Assembly: GCA_024663395.1 (NCBI GenBank)
Contig: JANFAH010000058.1
Coordinates: forward strand, 1-64,000
Reading direction: 5' to 3'
Length of the DNA: 64,000 nt
From: Pisolithus tinctorius
Taxonomy: Eukaryota; Basidiomycota; Agaricomycetes; Boletales; Pisolithaceae
The notes beneath the pieces are model-generated. The model worked only from the letters and a program-made list of their open reading frames with translations. It did no database searches and was not told the origin of the DNA. How positions within the stretch are numbered: position 1 is the first letter of the stretch; every line of letters begins with the position of its first letter. Positions 49,321 through 60,665 of this stretch are shown piece by piece. The translations under genes were made by a program, and so were the position numbers.

Positions 49321-52288
49321 CTACTGCTTGGCCCTGGCCGCCATCTACCAGAACTGGCGTAAGCGTGGGCGGGAATGCAGAAGCGAATCCACATACCAAG
49401 TTAAGAGCAGATCCAGCTTTGAACCATTCAATTTGACCCTCGTTAAAGGAGTGAGAGAGGGAAATTTCCTGGGAAATACGTCAGTAAGACATTCTTGTTG
49501 CAAACCTGGGAGGTCACACTCACATCCTTGGTACCATCTGCGTGCTTAGCAACGAGGGTAAGGTTCTTGGCTGGAGCGAAGGATTCAAGACCCAGGATGT
49601 CGACTTTATCGTCAGGACGGATCTTGTCGTAATCCTCTGGGTTGGTGAAGGTCAAGGCAAGCATACCCTGCTTCTTCAAGTTGGTTTCGTGGATACGGGC
49701 AAAGGAGCGGACGATAACAGCGAGACCGCCGAGGTATCGGGGCTCAAGCGCAGCATGCTCACGGGAAGAACCCTCTCCATAGTTGTGGTCACCGATAACA
49801 ACCCACTTGATACCCTTGGACTTGTAGTCTGCGGCGGTTTGGGGGACGGAACCATACTCGCCAGTAAACTGGTTCTTAACCTTGTTAGCCTCACCATTCT
49901 CAGAGTTGATGGCACCAATCAGAAGGTTTTCTAACAAAGACTCAGATTCGAATCTCCATTGTCAACAAGGGAGTGGTCTACGCACGAGAGATGTTCTGAA
50001 GGTGACCACGGTATTTGAGCCAGGGACCACCAGCACTAATATGGTCGGTGGCTGTGTAGCGTTCAGTGAGACTACTGCACACATGGGGAATAACGTCAGG
50101 ATTACTCACTGCACTTGCCCTTGACCTTGATTAAGATCGGAAGGTCAGTGGGAGTCTTTCCATCCCATGGCTGGAACGGCTGCAGAAGCTGGAGACGGTC
50201 GCTCTTAGGATCAACGGCAACATTGACACTGGCACGGTCCGTGGGGGGTGGCTGGAAAGTATCCTGGCCAGGGTCATATCCTTGAGGAGGAAGCTCAAAC
50301 CCTGAGGGGTCCGAGAACCGGAATGGCTTGCCATCGGCTCCGATCAGCGTGTCCTTCATGGGGTTGAAGGTGAGGTCACCGGCAAACGCCATGGCGGTCA
50401 CAATATCGGGGCTGGCAACGAAGGCATGAGTAGCGGGGTTAGCGTCGTTGCGGCCTGTGAAGTTGCGGTTGTACGAGGTAATGACTAAAGATGGTGGAGT
50501 TAAAGAAGCTTGCCACGCCAACCAAATGAATGCTTACTTGAGTTGGGCTCGCCCTTCTTGACGTCCCTTCTGTCCCATTGGCCGATGCAAGGACCACAAG
50601 CGTTCGCAAGAACAAGACCTCCTACGTTCTCAAAGACACCTATTTGACCATCACGCTCAATGGTGGCCCGGACTTGCTCAGAGCCGGGGGTGATAGTGAA
50701 CTGGCTTTTAACTTGCAAGCCATGGTCAGCGGCCTCTTGAGCAATGGCAGCCGAACGGGACATGTCTTCGTACGAGGAATTCGTGCAAGAGCCGATGAGG
50801 GCAACCTTGAGCTCCTCAGGCCACTCGTTCTTCTTGACTTCCTCGGCAAACTTGGACAGAGGCGTGGCAAGATCAGGAGTGAAAGGACCATTGATGTGGG
50901 GCTCCAGCTCGGACAAGTTCTGCGCGGTCGAAGGGTCTGAGCGAATAAAGTCAGAACCTTCGTATGACAGACTCACGATTTCAATGTTTTGGTCATATTC
51001 AGCCCCTTCGTCGGCCTTGAGATTGTGTGCAAAGCGTTGAGCATACTGAGCAATCTCATGACGTTTGGTAGCGTTGAGGTAATCGGTCATGCGGTGGTTG
51101 AAGGGGAAAAGCGAAGTCGTAGCACCGATTTCAGCGCCCATGTTACAAATGGTAGCCATGCCTGTGCAAGAGAGGGACTCTACACCGGAACCACGATACT
51201 CGACGATGGCACCAGTTCCACCCTTGACAGGTCAGAATGCCTGCGACCTTGAGGATGACGTCTGCATAATGATAATAATGAGCACGGAAGGTTACAAGTA
51301 GACAACGTGTCCCATACCCTTCGGAGTCGTCCATCCACTAATCTTGCCGGACAGGTTAACGCCAATGACCTTGGGACACTTAAGCTCCCAAGGAATACCT
51401 GCCATGACGTCGACAGCGTCGGCACCACCGACACCACAAGCCACCATCCCAAGGCCACCAGCGTTGGGTGTATGCGAGTCGGTACCGATCATAAGACCAC
51501 CAGGGAAGGCATAGTTCTCCAAGATGATCTGGTGAATGATACCGGAGCCAGGTTTCCAGAAGCCGAGACCGTACTGTTGAAGGAAAGGTTGTGAGTAACG
51601 CTGAAATGAGAGAGGCGTGCGACAATACCTTGGCAGTAGCGGTAGCCAAGAAGTCGTATACTTCCTTGTTGATGTCAATAGCTCGTTGCAAATCCTTGAC
51701 ACCGCCGATCTGAGCCTCAATCAAGTGGTCGCAGTGGACAGTGGTAGGGACGGCGGCTGTGTCCATTCCGGACGACATGAATTGGAGGAGGGCCATCTGA
51801 ATGACGTCAGTATTGTAATCGCATTTACGTTGGAGATAAGCAGTATACCTGTGCAGTCGCATCCTGGCAAGCTACGCGCTGGGAAGAACGATGTCTAAGC
51901 TTGATGACGGGAGTGAAACGAGACAGAGACGTACGTCTGGACGAAGCTTGAGGTAGCTGACACCGCGCTGAATGTCCTGGTTATGAGGGTCGTCCAAATG
52001 TCCATATACGATTTTCTCCGACAGCGTCAAAGGACGACGCAACCTGAGCCGTCAAACCGTGGTCGGTCATCATTGCGCTACACACTGTAATACCACCCCC
52101 ACGAACCTTTCTCGGACGATGGTGAGGTTGTCCTCGATTCGTTGGTAGTTGATGTAGGCGTTCTTTTCGAACAACGACATAGGAACTTTGGTGTCGCCAA
52201 TTCTGGGTGCAGCGGTGGCCAAGCCAGCAGCCAGGCGCTGCAGGGGGCGCACGCAGGCGTCGCAAGCTGTGCGGGTGAGTGTCAGCAT
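49321..52288 (-). CDS. ACO1: Aconitase, mitochondrial
   Basis: TCA-cycle enzyme that converts citrate to isocitrate using a [4Fe-4S] cluster. From ATG 52288 the leader [20 protein letters not shown] is a targeting sequence; ATG 52339 is an in-frame alternative. Mature protein reads [53 protein letters not shown] (signature 1), [15 protein letters not shown] (first cluster Cys) and [15 protein letters not shown] (other two Cys). The C-terminal domain has [20 protein letters not shown], and the last exon ends KQ with TAG 49321-49323. At least nine introns, all phase-consistent. One extra base near 51229 breaks [14 protein letters not shown]; elsewhere the protein is intact. It is probably functional in the organism. 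Confidence 0.95.
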
Positions 52289-52349
52289 CGTCGGACACAG
52301 CGGCCAAAGCTCGTCTCTCGAGTGAAGCGCGAAATTCACCGGGAGCGGC

Positions 52350-52380
52350 GCATTATATAAACACGTGACTCAGCCAATCA
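52350..52380 (-). promoter_or_regulatory. Aconitase promoter elements
   Basis: Read on the minus strand, upstream of ATG 52288: a CCAAT box (ATTGG on that strand, 52374-52378), a CACGTG core with TCACGTG (52362-52368), and a TATATAA-like box near 52353-52358. The order is compact and typical for a well-expressed fungal gene. CCAAT is the known site of the Hap2/3/5 complex, which activates respiratory genes in yeast; the link here is inference. Confidence 0.55.
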
Positions 52381-52511
52381 CAGCCATTGTTTTACTATCT
52401 CCGCATCAGACTGCCTATTTATGGAAACAAATTCACACGCTACGGGCAAACACCGACGGCCGACACTCCTAAGGCACACAGGACACGATCCCGTCGCATT
52501 CCGTGCATCAT

Positions 52512-55500
52512 TCACATGGTCACTGACGCATACCCGAAACTAGTCCCTTCCAAGCCTCGAGCTATCAGCGCAAACTGCTGCGCAGCTTCCCTGGTCTTCT
52601 TCGGTGACCTCGATCTGTGTTAGCCACTGTGTCAGGATCGGCCGCCAAAATGATATGAGATCAACCAACCCTATCACAGCCTTCACAAATGCCCGTTTCG
52701 CCTCTGGTGTGGCTTTCGACTCAACAAAGTCATCCTACCACCGGAAAAATTAACTCCGCAACACTGGTGTATAAATAGAAACATACAGCAAAGAGTATCC
52801 CATTCATCCACTCTCTCGTCTCAGCTGGATACTTTGACGCGATCGTGGAAAGAAGCTCGATGAGGTTGGCAGTCGCAGATCGGGGGGCAACGCCTGCAAA
52901 CCCAGACAGCACTGCTCGAAGAATTGGCTGACCGTACTGGTGGACCAACACTGTGCTTGTGTCTCCTAATTCATCACTACTCGCAGTTCGGCGCACGAGC
53001 GTTTCCTATACCGCGTCAGACCAATTTTGTATTTAGGATTATTACTCACCAGAAACATGCACGTAGCCACAAGAGAGTAACGTTCCTGCATCGAAAGCGA
53101 CCTTACCGCACATTGCATCAAAGCATCCAACGCTCCAGGAGGCAAACTATAAAATATCGTGATGAAATGTTTTGCAACCTTACCACGCTAACTTGAGTGT
53201 GCGCCACCGAAGCCTAAAACATCGGCCACTCACAGAAGTCCAGACAGCCAAAGAACGCTTGCACAATATCTGGATTCTGTCAGTCGTATCAGAGGCGACC
53301 CATCATGTCAGAAAAATGCGAACAACGTGACGCACCGACTCTAGTGCACCAGGTTGACCCAGCATAGACAATGACGTCTGCAGTATCACCGGAAGCGCGT
53401 CAGACAAAATTGCAATAGCCTCCGCATTTGGACATGGCTTGATGGTCGGTGCCACAATCGGAGGTGGAGGATCGAAGTTGAATGATAAGCGATTTCGCAA
53501 GTGACAACCAGACAGCCGTCAAGTGTCGTTGACATGCTATGCATATCAATCCCAACAACGGACCAGCCGGCAGGGACAGCAAGGTCGTAGTCCGATGGTA
53601 GGGACGTAACGGAACGGATGAGGTCACTGAGTGCCTGGTCTAGTGTCACAGGAAGGAACAGCAAGCAAACCGCGATTCCTTACATCGCTCACGCTTGCAT
53701 CCCCTGACCAAACCTCAATCGTGCTCCTAATTGCATTGAATATGTCTTCTCGGAGTTTCACCATACGATAATCATTGCGAGCTCGCTGCAATCGTTCCGC
53801 TTCAGCTTGATCAGCAGGAGACGACTCTTCAAGGACAAGTAACGAGTCCGTGGTCCGCGTAAGACCCTTGGATACTCCTGTAAGAGTCTGGAGCTGAAGT
53901 ATCATTACCGAACGCGCTTCCTCTGGGAGCTATAGCAAGTAAGGAACAAGCCCAATAGATAGGCGCGAGCACACGAACCTGTGAAGAAGATCCAAGAGCC
54001 TGTCCCAACTTCTCAACCACTGGGTTAACGATGGCAAGTATCGGCGGAATCTCTTCTTCCGGAGGGAGTGCTTGGATGACACTGGCAATGGACTGCAACA
54101 CCTTACTCTTCTCCGTATCCTGTTTACGGTCGGTTTTCAGACGTTCCACTACAGTAGTAATGTCCACATGCGCACTCACCGGAATTCCAGTTAAACCTGC
54201 ATGTAATTCGCCAAATGCACCAATGTGCGGTGCCAGTGCGAACACGGTTGGCATCACACAGATCACGCAAGGAGTTGGCAGCTGGGAGACATAGAGAAGG
54301 TTCTGGGAGGAGCTGCGGCGACGTACGAAATGGCGTTCATTAGTAGCGAAGGACTAGATGCAGGACTAGCAGCCTTGTTTTGTGTGGTGAACCATGATGC
54401 ATATGTGCCTAGTAAGAGGACGAAGGGAAATATGAAAAAGGGTTCCAAGGATGAAAAAAGCACTCACCAATAAGACCGAGCATCGTTCGTCGGACCCTGT
54501 CCTGTCCCAATCCTAGGCAAATGGCTCAAGACTTCCGAACCAAATAACTGGGACACCAAAGGATTGTCTTCTAGCGGCAACGCTTCCTGGACCGACATAA
54601 TGCAGTGCAAAGTTGCCTCGATTTCCTGCGGCTCATCAATGCCAGGCATCCACGCATTCAAGACGTAGACAATTGCATACCTCCCATTCATTTTGCGCCG
54701 CTGAGTGCAAGGAGACGTTCTTGAATGTCGTTCAGGTAATATGCGAGCATGTCACTTCGGAGAATATAGTATCTAGTTTTCCGGATCAGAGAATGTCTCA
54801 ATGTCCAACATCGAGGACGTACGCATTAATAAGCGTATCTCCAACATCTCGTCGATACCTGGTCACCAGGTCAGGATACTACACTTATTGAAATCGTAAG
54901 GCAATACTTACACCTGAAACTTCTCAACCTGATCTGATAATAATCACGAGTCAGCCATTGAAATGACTACCACGAGCTTCATTCAACAGACCTTTCGTCC
55001 AGGATGCAAGTACGTTCTGAGAAGGCCACGCAACTTTCCTCCGTAGAACCTTGACAAGTTCAGCGTAAACAACATGTACCACAGCCATCCGATTCTGCTC
55101 CTCTACCACCAACGGTGATGAAGACGCATCCTCGCCCCTGCCGTCCTCATCGAAGTCGACACTCCACAGAGACTCTTGTAAGAGATACCAAAACCCAAGC
55201 GTCATCTCACTCTCTTCCTCATCAACACCGTAGTACCCAGGCAACCCAGTATAACTCAACAACACCCGGAGGAAGCCCTGTATCAGGTGTGACCTCGTCT
55301 GCTGAGAGCCAGGTACGAGCTTATGTGATGTGATATTAGAGGCAAAGTAAGGTGTTGGAATGGATCACCGAGCGTAGTGATCAGTTTGCACAGCGAATGA
55401 GATGCCTCGACCAAACGTTCAGGCTAGACGCACGAATGATCGATCACCTGCCTAGGCTTTGTGAGGTGTGTAAACGTACATGAATGTACTCGATTGCAGT

Positions 55501-56740
55501 ATCCGGGTTCCCCATATATCGAGCCAGAGGAGTAGTGGTTCTGTCAACGTTGCAGTTCCTGCTCCAGCAACCAGAGGAGAGCGGGACATGATTTCTTGTA
55601 AGGTGTCTGAAGCCGGCGTAAAAATGTCGGGGTCTAGTTCGGCATCCGGCGTACGAAGGGTTGAGTAGCGATATCAGTAACTGGTATCACATGGAGTGAT
55701 ATCACTGAGAGGGAAGTAAGATGAACTGCAAGTTCGACCACAAACAAAACGAGTGTGCACGCTTATTACTCACTCCGCACGAAGGATCGACATCCATGCT
55801 TGTAAACATTTCAACGCAGGTTCTATTTCGCGAGCGACGATTTGAGAACGGGGTTGAGAGATCGTTCCGGTGACGGCTCGGACGACCAGCGGAGACTGCG
55901 TCGAGAAGTGTCTGCTTCATTTGCATCCTACATAACAACGCCAGTCGTCAGCAGGCTGACTGTTTGTCCAAACTGAGAGAAGGCCCCAGCTGATAGTGCT
56001 CACTTCCTTGGCCCCACCAAATCAGCCGATTCCACCTCCTCCGCAACGATAGAAAGGAATTCGAGGATACTGCTTGTCGGTGCTCCTTGACCGGACAGAA
56101 ATCTCACAGTTCGAGACTATCCAGTCTGGCCATCCATGAAGGCGTTCCTGCAGGCAAGCTTCAGAGCCAAGGACGTGATCTGCAGACACCGCATAAAAAA
56201 GCGCTGGACACTCTTAGATCGGCATGTACCTACAGCGACGAACAGTTTCCGTAGAATAACCTTGTTTTTGCCTGACAAGACGGCATGCGACTGTAAGATC
56301 TAAAAGCAAGTCACGCAGAAAAGGCGCGTTATCTGGCGGAAACGGACTCCCTGGCAACGTAGATATTTAGTAGATACGTTATTGGTGATCGGCGAAAGGC
56401 TGTCTGTCATTAAAGCACACTACCCACCAGTCACGAGCGATCTTGACTTGGACAGTATGTGCACCGAAGAACTGCACGTTGAAATCCTCGTGATTCAAGA
56501 ACGGAATGACGAGTCCCCAGGCCTCGTATCGCTTCTGGCATGTCGAAAAGCTCCTGCTGCAGTCTGCGCTGCGTATCGGACGACACCTGCACGCCACGAG
56601 CTGGGGAATAGGCTTCCTGTATCAACTAACGAGCCTCCTAAGCCAACGTCGCAGGGGGTGTGGGCGCGAAAGGATTCACCTGAGCCGCTTGGACGATGTC
56701 GGACTGAGGCAAGGACTGGAAGAAAGCTCGCCTGTGCCAT
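52512..56740 (-). CDS. Importin-13/Kap122-like karyopherin
   Basis: HEAT-repeat nuclear transport receptor of the importin-beta superfamily. The N-terminal exon reads SLPQSDIVQAAQ, then SSDTQRRLQQELFD and KRYEAWGLVIPFLNHEDF, ending VQFFGAHTVQVKIARDW, the helical repeat typical of importin-13 relatives. Downstream pieces include LEFLSIVAEEVESADLVG, NLIELLSTIASKYPAETREW, DDFVESKATPEAKRAFVKAV and the C-terminal AAQQFALIARGLEGTSFGYA with TGA 52512-52514. At least twelve exons. One extra base near 56537 breaks ELFDMQKR and the start codon is not settled: ATG 56740 is out of frame with the second block by one base. Which paralogue (importin-13, transportin-3) it is remains uncertain. Confidence 0.72.
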
Positions 56741-56779
56741 TTTCAATGTATGGTGGATTGCTGCAAAGACGCAAGCAAA

Positions 56780-57590
56780 GGATCACACTGCATCCACAGC
56801 TTTTCTGATAACCACATGGATGGAATACAGCGAGTATCGATATCTACTCAATAGCTGGGACAGCGTGAAGGACCTTCCCAAACACACGCATTTCAAGATA
56901 AATCCTTTGTTGACCCTCGGCGGGAGCTGCACCAGCGAAAGCAACGCCATCGCGGGTTTGAAGCCACCCGGGGATCTGACCACAGTAAAACGACCTACTT
57001 TCGCGCACTCGTCTACCACTGGAAGATCCAAGAGTGCCATCTACGAGAACGCCCATAACTATTCATAAACCGATCCTCTGAGGCGTTTCGTCCAAGCTCG
57101 CTCCAGTAGCACTCCGACCCATTCAGAGCGATAAAGTCCACTTGTACCACAACTCTATGCCCCGCTCAACTGTATGGAGTTCGATGTGGAATGTTCGCAG
57201 AACACCGCCAGGGACGGCCGAACAGATTTACTGAAGGCACCCCTTCCCATGAAACCAAAGGAAGAGAAGAAGCGTGTAATGGCGAGAGAATGATATGCCC
57301 CAATTCCAATTCAGCACAAAGTAGGTCAACCAAAGCGAGAGATATAACATCTCCAGGGCACGCAGATATCTAGGCACGAGTGGAAGTGGATGATCGAGAA
57401 TGGAATCACCTGTCCGCCAGCCGAAGTTGGGAGAGAAATTTCAAACGGTTTCTGTGGAGGTGTGGAAAGCCAGTCCATGGAGGAAAGCCTATTTCGCGGC
57501 GTACACCAAGATTCGAGCCCTTGAATTACTGGGATTCCCCACGACCAATTCCAACCTATAGCCCAAATGGTCAGCCCACTCCGCATGTTC
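56780..57590 (-). pseudogene. MBOAT/wax-synthase-like relic 1
   Basis: 3' part of a wax-synthase-type MBOAT gene. Remaining pieces: GFKPAMALLSLVQLPPRVNK near 56920, a Gly-Trp-Asn-Trp segment (IGWNWSWGIPVIQG) near 57560, and a middle part with no uninterrupted frame. The N-terminal third is absent; instead the SRPK-like kinase begins on the other strand. Its 3' flank continues directly into the importin start region, as in the partial copy at 59194-59260. Confidence 0.7.
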
Positions 57591-58741
57591 ACTGAGCTTG
57601 TAATTTTGCCCACTCCGCACGTGTCCTCCGAGGATATGATCGTTGTGTCCACGCCGCATCGGACACAATTTCCTGCAGAATCCGTCACTTCCCTGGACGG
57701 TACGAACTACTATGCAAGGTTTGTTTATTCACTCTCTCACTACGATCGGCGTTGAATCTCGTTCGTGGCCCGTGAAGCTAGGATGGACGCATAGCTCGCA
57801 ATGTATGTTCAGTTTTAACTATACAGTCATTCATCTTGGTTGAACACTTATATAAACGTCTTCACAACGACACAGGCAGATGCCACAACCTACGTTGCTA
57901 TCAAAATCCTGATTAGGGGTACGAACAAACCCAGCGAAGGTGCTGAAGAATGTAATGTGTTTACGAAGATCAAATCCGCCGATCAAAGCCACCCGTGGTT
58001 TCAGTGCTGTCTTCCCTCCGGGACCACTTTTTTATCGAGAGTTCCACCGGAACGGGAAAGCATACACGTGCTTCGTTATGGATATCTTGGGCATGAATTT
58101 AGAAACGTTGCGCCCTTCTGGCTGGAAAACATTCGCAGTATCCATTGCGATGCGCATCATCAATGTGGATACGCTCACACAGGTAGTGTCTTGCGTCTTA
58201 AATGGTCTGTCATTGGTTGATTGGGCGTTGTTAAGACCTTAAATCTGACAATGTTCTTGTAAAACTGGGAGATGTGCCTAGTACAGTGATTGACGACTAT
58301 CTACAAGCCAACTGAACTGTCACTTACGTTGTCCACACGCCCGAAGAGCCGTTGTCCCAACCTGTCATCTTCACGCAGTCCCAACTTCTCCCAAACTTCG
58401 GCCTCAGCACGTCCTTCGACCACATTTCCGTGTGCCTCATCAATTACAGTGAAAGTACGGAAATCATTTTTGTGTTGATACTCAGCGGGAGCTGCGATTT
58501 GAACAGCGTTACCACCCGTCACCCAGCTCACCCATTGGCATGGCATGTACCAGCCTGCGGTCGTCCGTACGCCAGAAGTCATTCTCGGCCACCCATGGTC
58601 CTCATCCGTCGACACATGGACCATTGAGTGTCTGGTGCGTTTCATTTCCTGAGTGGATTCTGACTGCTTCTCCCAACTGAGTTGTTTGAATTTATCACCC
58701 GCTCCCTTCTCTTTAGCCAGTCCGGCGAGCCCAGCCACTTA
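57590..58741 (+). pseudogene. SRPK-like protein kinase, broken
   Basis: Kinase of the fungal SRPK-like class, which often lies in variable regions. Recognisable in order: ATTYVAIKIL (beta3 Lys), NGKAYTCFVMDILGMNLETL (hinge), GYAHTDLKSDNVLVKLG (catalytic loop with HTD, after an intron ending before position 58235), ISVCLINYSES (DFG-equivalent region), and RTPEVILGHPWSSSVDTWTI (APE-like). A one-base shift near 57997 separates beta3 from the hinge. Between the alpha-E region and the catalytic loop about ten residues are missing. A TGA at 58313-58315 interrupts the frame after DDYLQAN while the reading continues beyond it. The open frame on the minus strand here is only a shadow. Confidence 0.7.
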
Positions 58742-59193
58742 GTCTATTTACACCACAGCGCATGGTAGACTACCCTGGTCCATTTCCTCCTCAACTTCTC
58801 AAAGCCTGCACATAGCACTCTCACCTCTTCGATGAAGATGGTCCGTGGTAGACTTTCTCGGGTTCTGGTGTCGATCTTGACATGTTGCGTGCAGGAACGC
58901 TTCGCCGAATCGCGAAGAATACCCCAGCCGAGCCTTAAAGCATTTTGTGTGATCTTGGGGTCGATAAGGAGGATGTACTGGGCGCTGCCGCGTTTATCCG
59001 TCGCTGTCTGACATTGGATTCCACCTTGCAGTCTAACACGCAAGAGTTATTGCATGATGCATAGCTGGAAACCATCTAGGCGTCCCGCTGACGGATTTTG
59101 GAGTGGGAAGAGAGATGCTTCATCAAGAGGATTCAGTAAAATAGCATGATAATTTTGTTTGTTTTGCAAACTTTCGAAAAACCTGAATGCCTT

Positions 59194-59260
59194 AGCTCCC
59201 GCTGCAGTCTGCGCTGCGTATCGGACGACGCTGGGGCCATTTTCAATGTATAGTGGATTA
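59194..59260 (-). pseudogene. Duplicated 5' fragment of the importin gene
   Basis: A short segment, read on the minus strand from ATG 59240, encodes MAPASSDTQRRLQREL. It matches the importin exon SSDTQRRLQQELFD and its start context at 56590-56740, but lacks about 110 bp between them. It was carried along with the MBOAT duplicate. Confidence 0.65.
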
Positions 59261-59316
59261 CTGCAAAGACGGAAACTACATGGATGGAATATACCAATTG
59301 TCGATCTAACCAACAA

Positions 59317-60665
59317 CTAGGACAGCGTGAACAACGAGTACGCGAGGAATGGTAACGACGTTCCAAAACACAGACATTTCAAGACAAACCCATTGTCAAC
59401 CCCAGGCGGGAGTTGCACCAGCGAAAGCAATGCCATCGTAGGTTTGAAGCCACCTGGGAATCTATCCACAGCAAAACGACCTACTCTCGCCCACTCGTCT
59501 ACCACCGGAAGAGCCAAGAGCCCCATCCACGAGAACGTCCATATCCATCCGTAGACCGAACCTTTGAGACGTCGGCCCGTCCTCTTTGCCCAAGCTCGCT
59601 CCAACAGCACTCCGACGCCGTTCAAAGCGAAAAAGCCCACTTGTACCGCAATGTTACTTCCTCGCCCAACTGCACGGAGTTCGATGATGTGGAAGATGGC
59701 CGACATCATGAATGTTCCCAGAACACCACCAGGACGGCCGAACAGATATGCTAAAGGCACCCCTCCACAAGAAACCAGAGGAAAGCGGAACATCTGATGC
59801 CATCGTCGCCCCCAGAAGTCGCTCAATGATGTGGATAACCACGGTCTATCGAACAATGGAGGCCACTGTGATGGGTGCTGGCGGAAGACGATGATGCATA
59901 CGATAGCGAGAGAATAATATGCCCAGTTCAACGCAAAGTAAGGTCAACCAAACCGCGAGATATAATATCTGCAGGGCACGCAGATATCTGGGCACGAATG
60001 GAAGAGAATAATCGAGGATGGAATCACCCTTCCACGAACCGAGGTTGGGAGAGTAGGTGCAAACGGTTTCTGTGAAAGCGTCGAAAGCCAGTCCACAGAA
60101 GATCGCACGCGCCACCGCGTAAACCAAGAACCTGAGCCCTCGAATTCGTTTCGAATGATGGCTTTGCAATGGGGATTTCCCGTGACCAATTCCAACCGAC
60201 AGCCGCGCGAATTTAAAAGTAGATCCCACGCATTCCAAAAGGCCGTAGGAATGCTAGCTGGAACACCGTTTCGGACAGTAGAGTTCTCGTGCCAGAGCCC
60301 AAGGCTATCACCCGTCCAGATACCATCAGGATATGACTCTGTTCCATGAATTTACTATCCACTACATCTGGATGTAAGCTGGACGGACTACTCACGACGA
60401 AAATGGCATTTGCCTGAGCTTTTTCATGGTTTCCACAAGAGAAGTCGAGTGCCGAAACAGCCCGCCACGCAAGCCATAGTACAACGGGTAGCAGGGCAAT
60501 ACGAAGCAACGCGGTATTCTTTAGTTGCACCAACGCCCCCATAAAATACTGCATGGCAAAGATAGGTAGAACATAAATGGCGATATCCTCGCCTGCTGGG
60601 CAAAGCTTTTCTGTTGTCATTGTAAATTCTGGAGTTTTCAGAGTCAGTACTGGAGCGTTCACCAT
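59317..60665 (-). CDS. MBOAT wax-synthase-like acyltransferase 2, frameshifted
   Basis: Multi-pass membrane acyltransferase of the wax-synthase-domain MBOAT group; the substrate is unknown. Starts at ATG 60665 (MVNAPVLTLKTPEFTM), with YVLPIFAMQYFMGALVQLKN next, and a GT-AG intron after NAIFVV. The middle part VFWNAWDLLLNSRG/GWNWSR crosses frames, and another shift lies between WLTLLCVEL and YYSLAIVCIIVFRQ. The C-terminal half is open: DFWGRRWHQMFRFPLVS, SAIFHIIEL with the catalytic His, LFGRPGGVLGTFMM and LLSLVQLPPGVDNG to TAA at 59317-59319. Intermediate in state between relic 1 and copy 3. Confidence 0.75.

Noticed and set aside
49542..51898. Plus-strand open frames of 90-130 codons
   Set aside because: They are antisense shadows of aconitase exons, favoured by its GC-rich codon use.
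13027..56538. Programmed +1 frameshifting as an explanation for the many +1 shifts
   Set aside because: The sites share no slippery codon or stop context (for example CAC-T-GCA, GCC-A-GTC, AAC-T-GAC, ACC-T-GTC), and shifts cluster in PUS3. Sequence error is simpler.
58301..59043. Minus-strand open frames of 145 and 99 codons
   Set aside because: The opposite strand carries kinase motifs in order through most of the first frame, and neither minus frame has a family motif. The first is a shadow; the second is unsupported.
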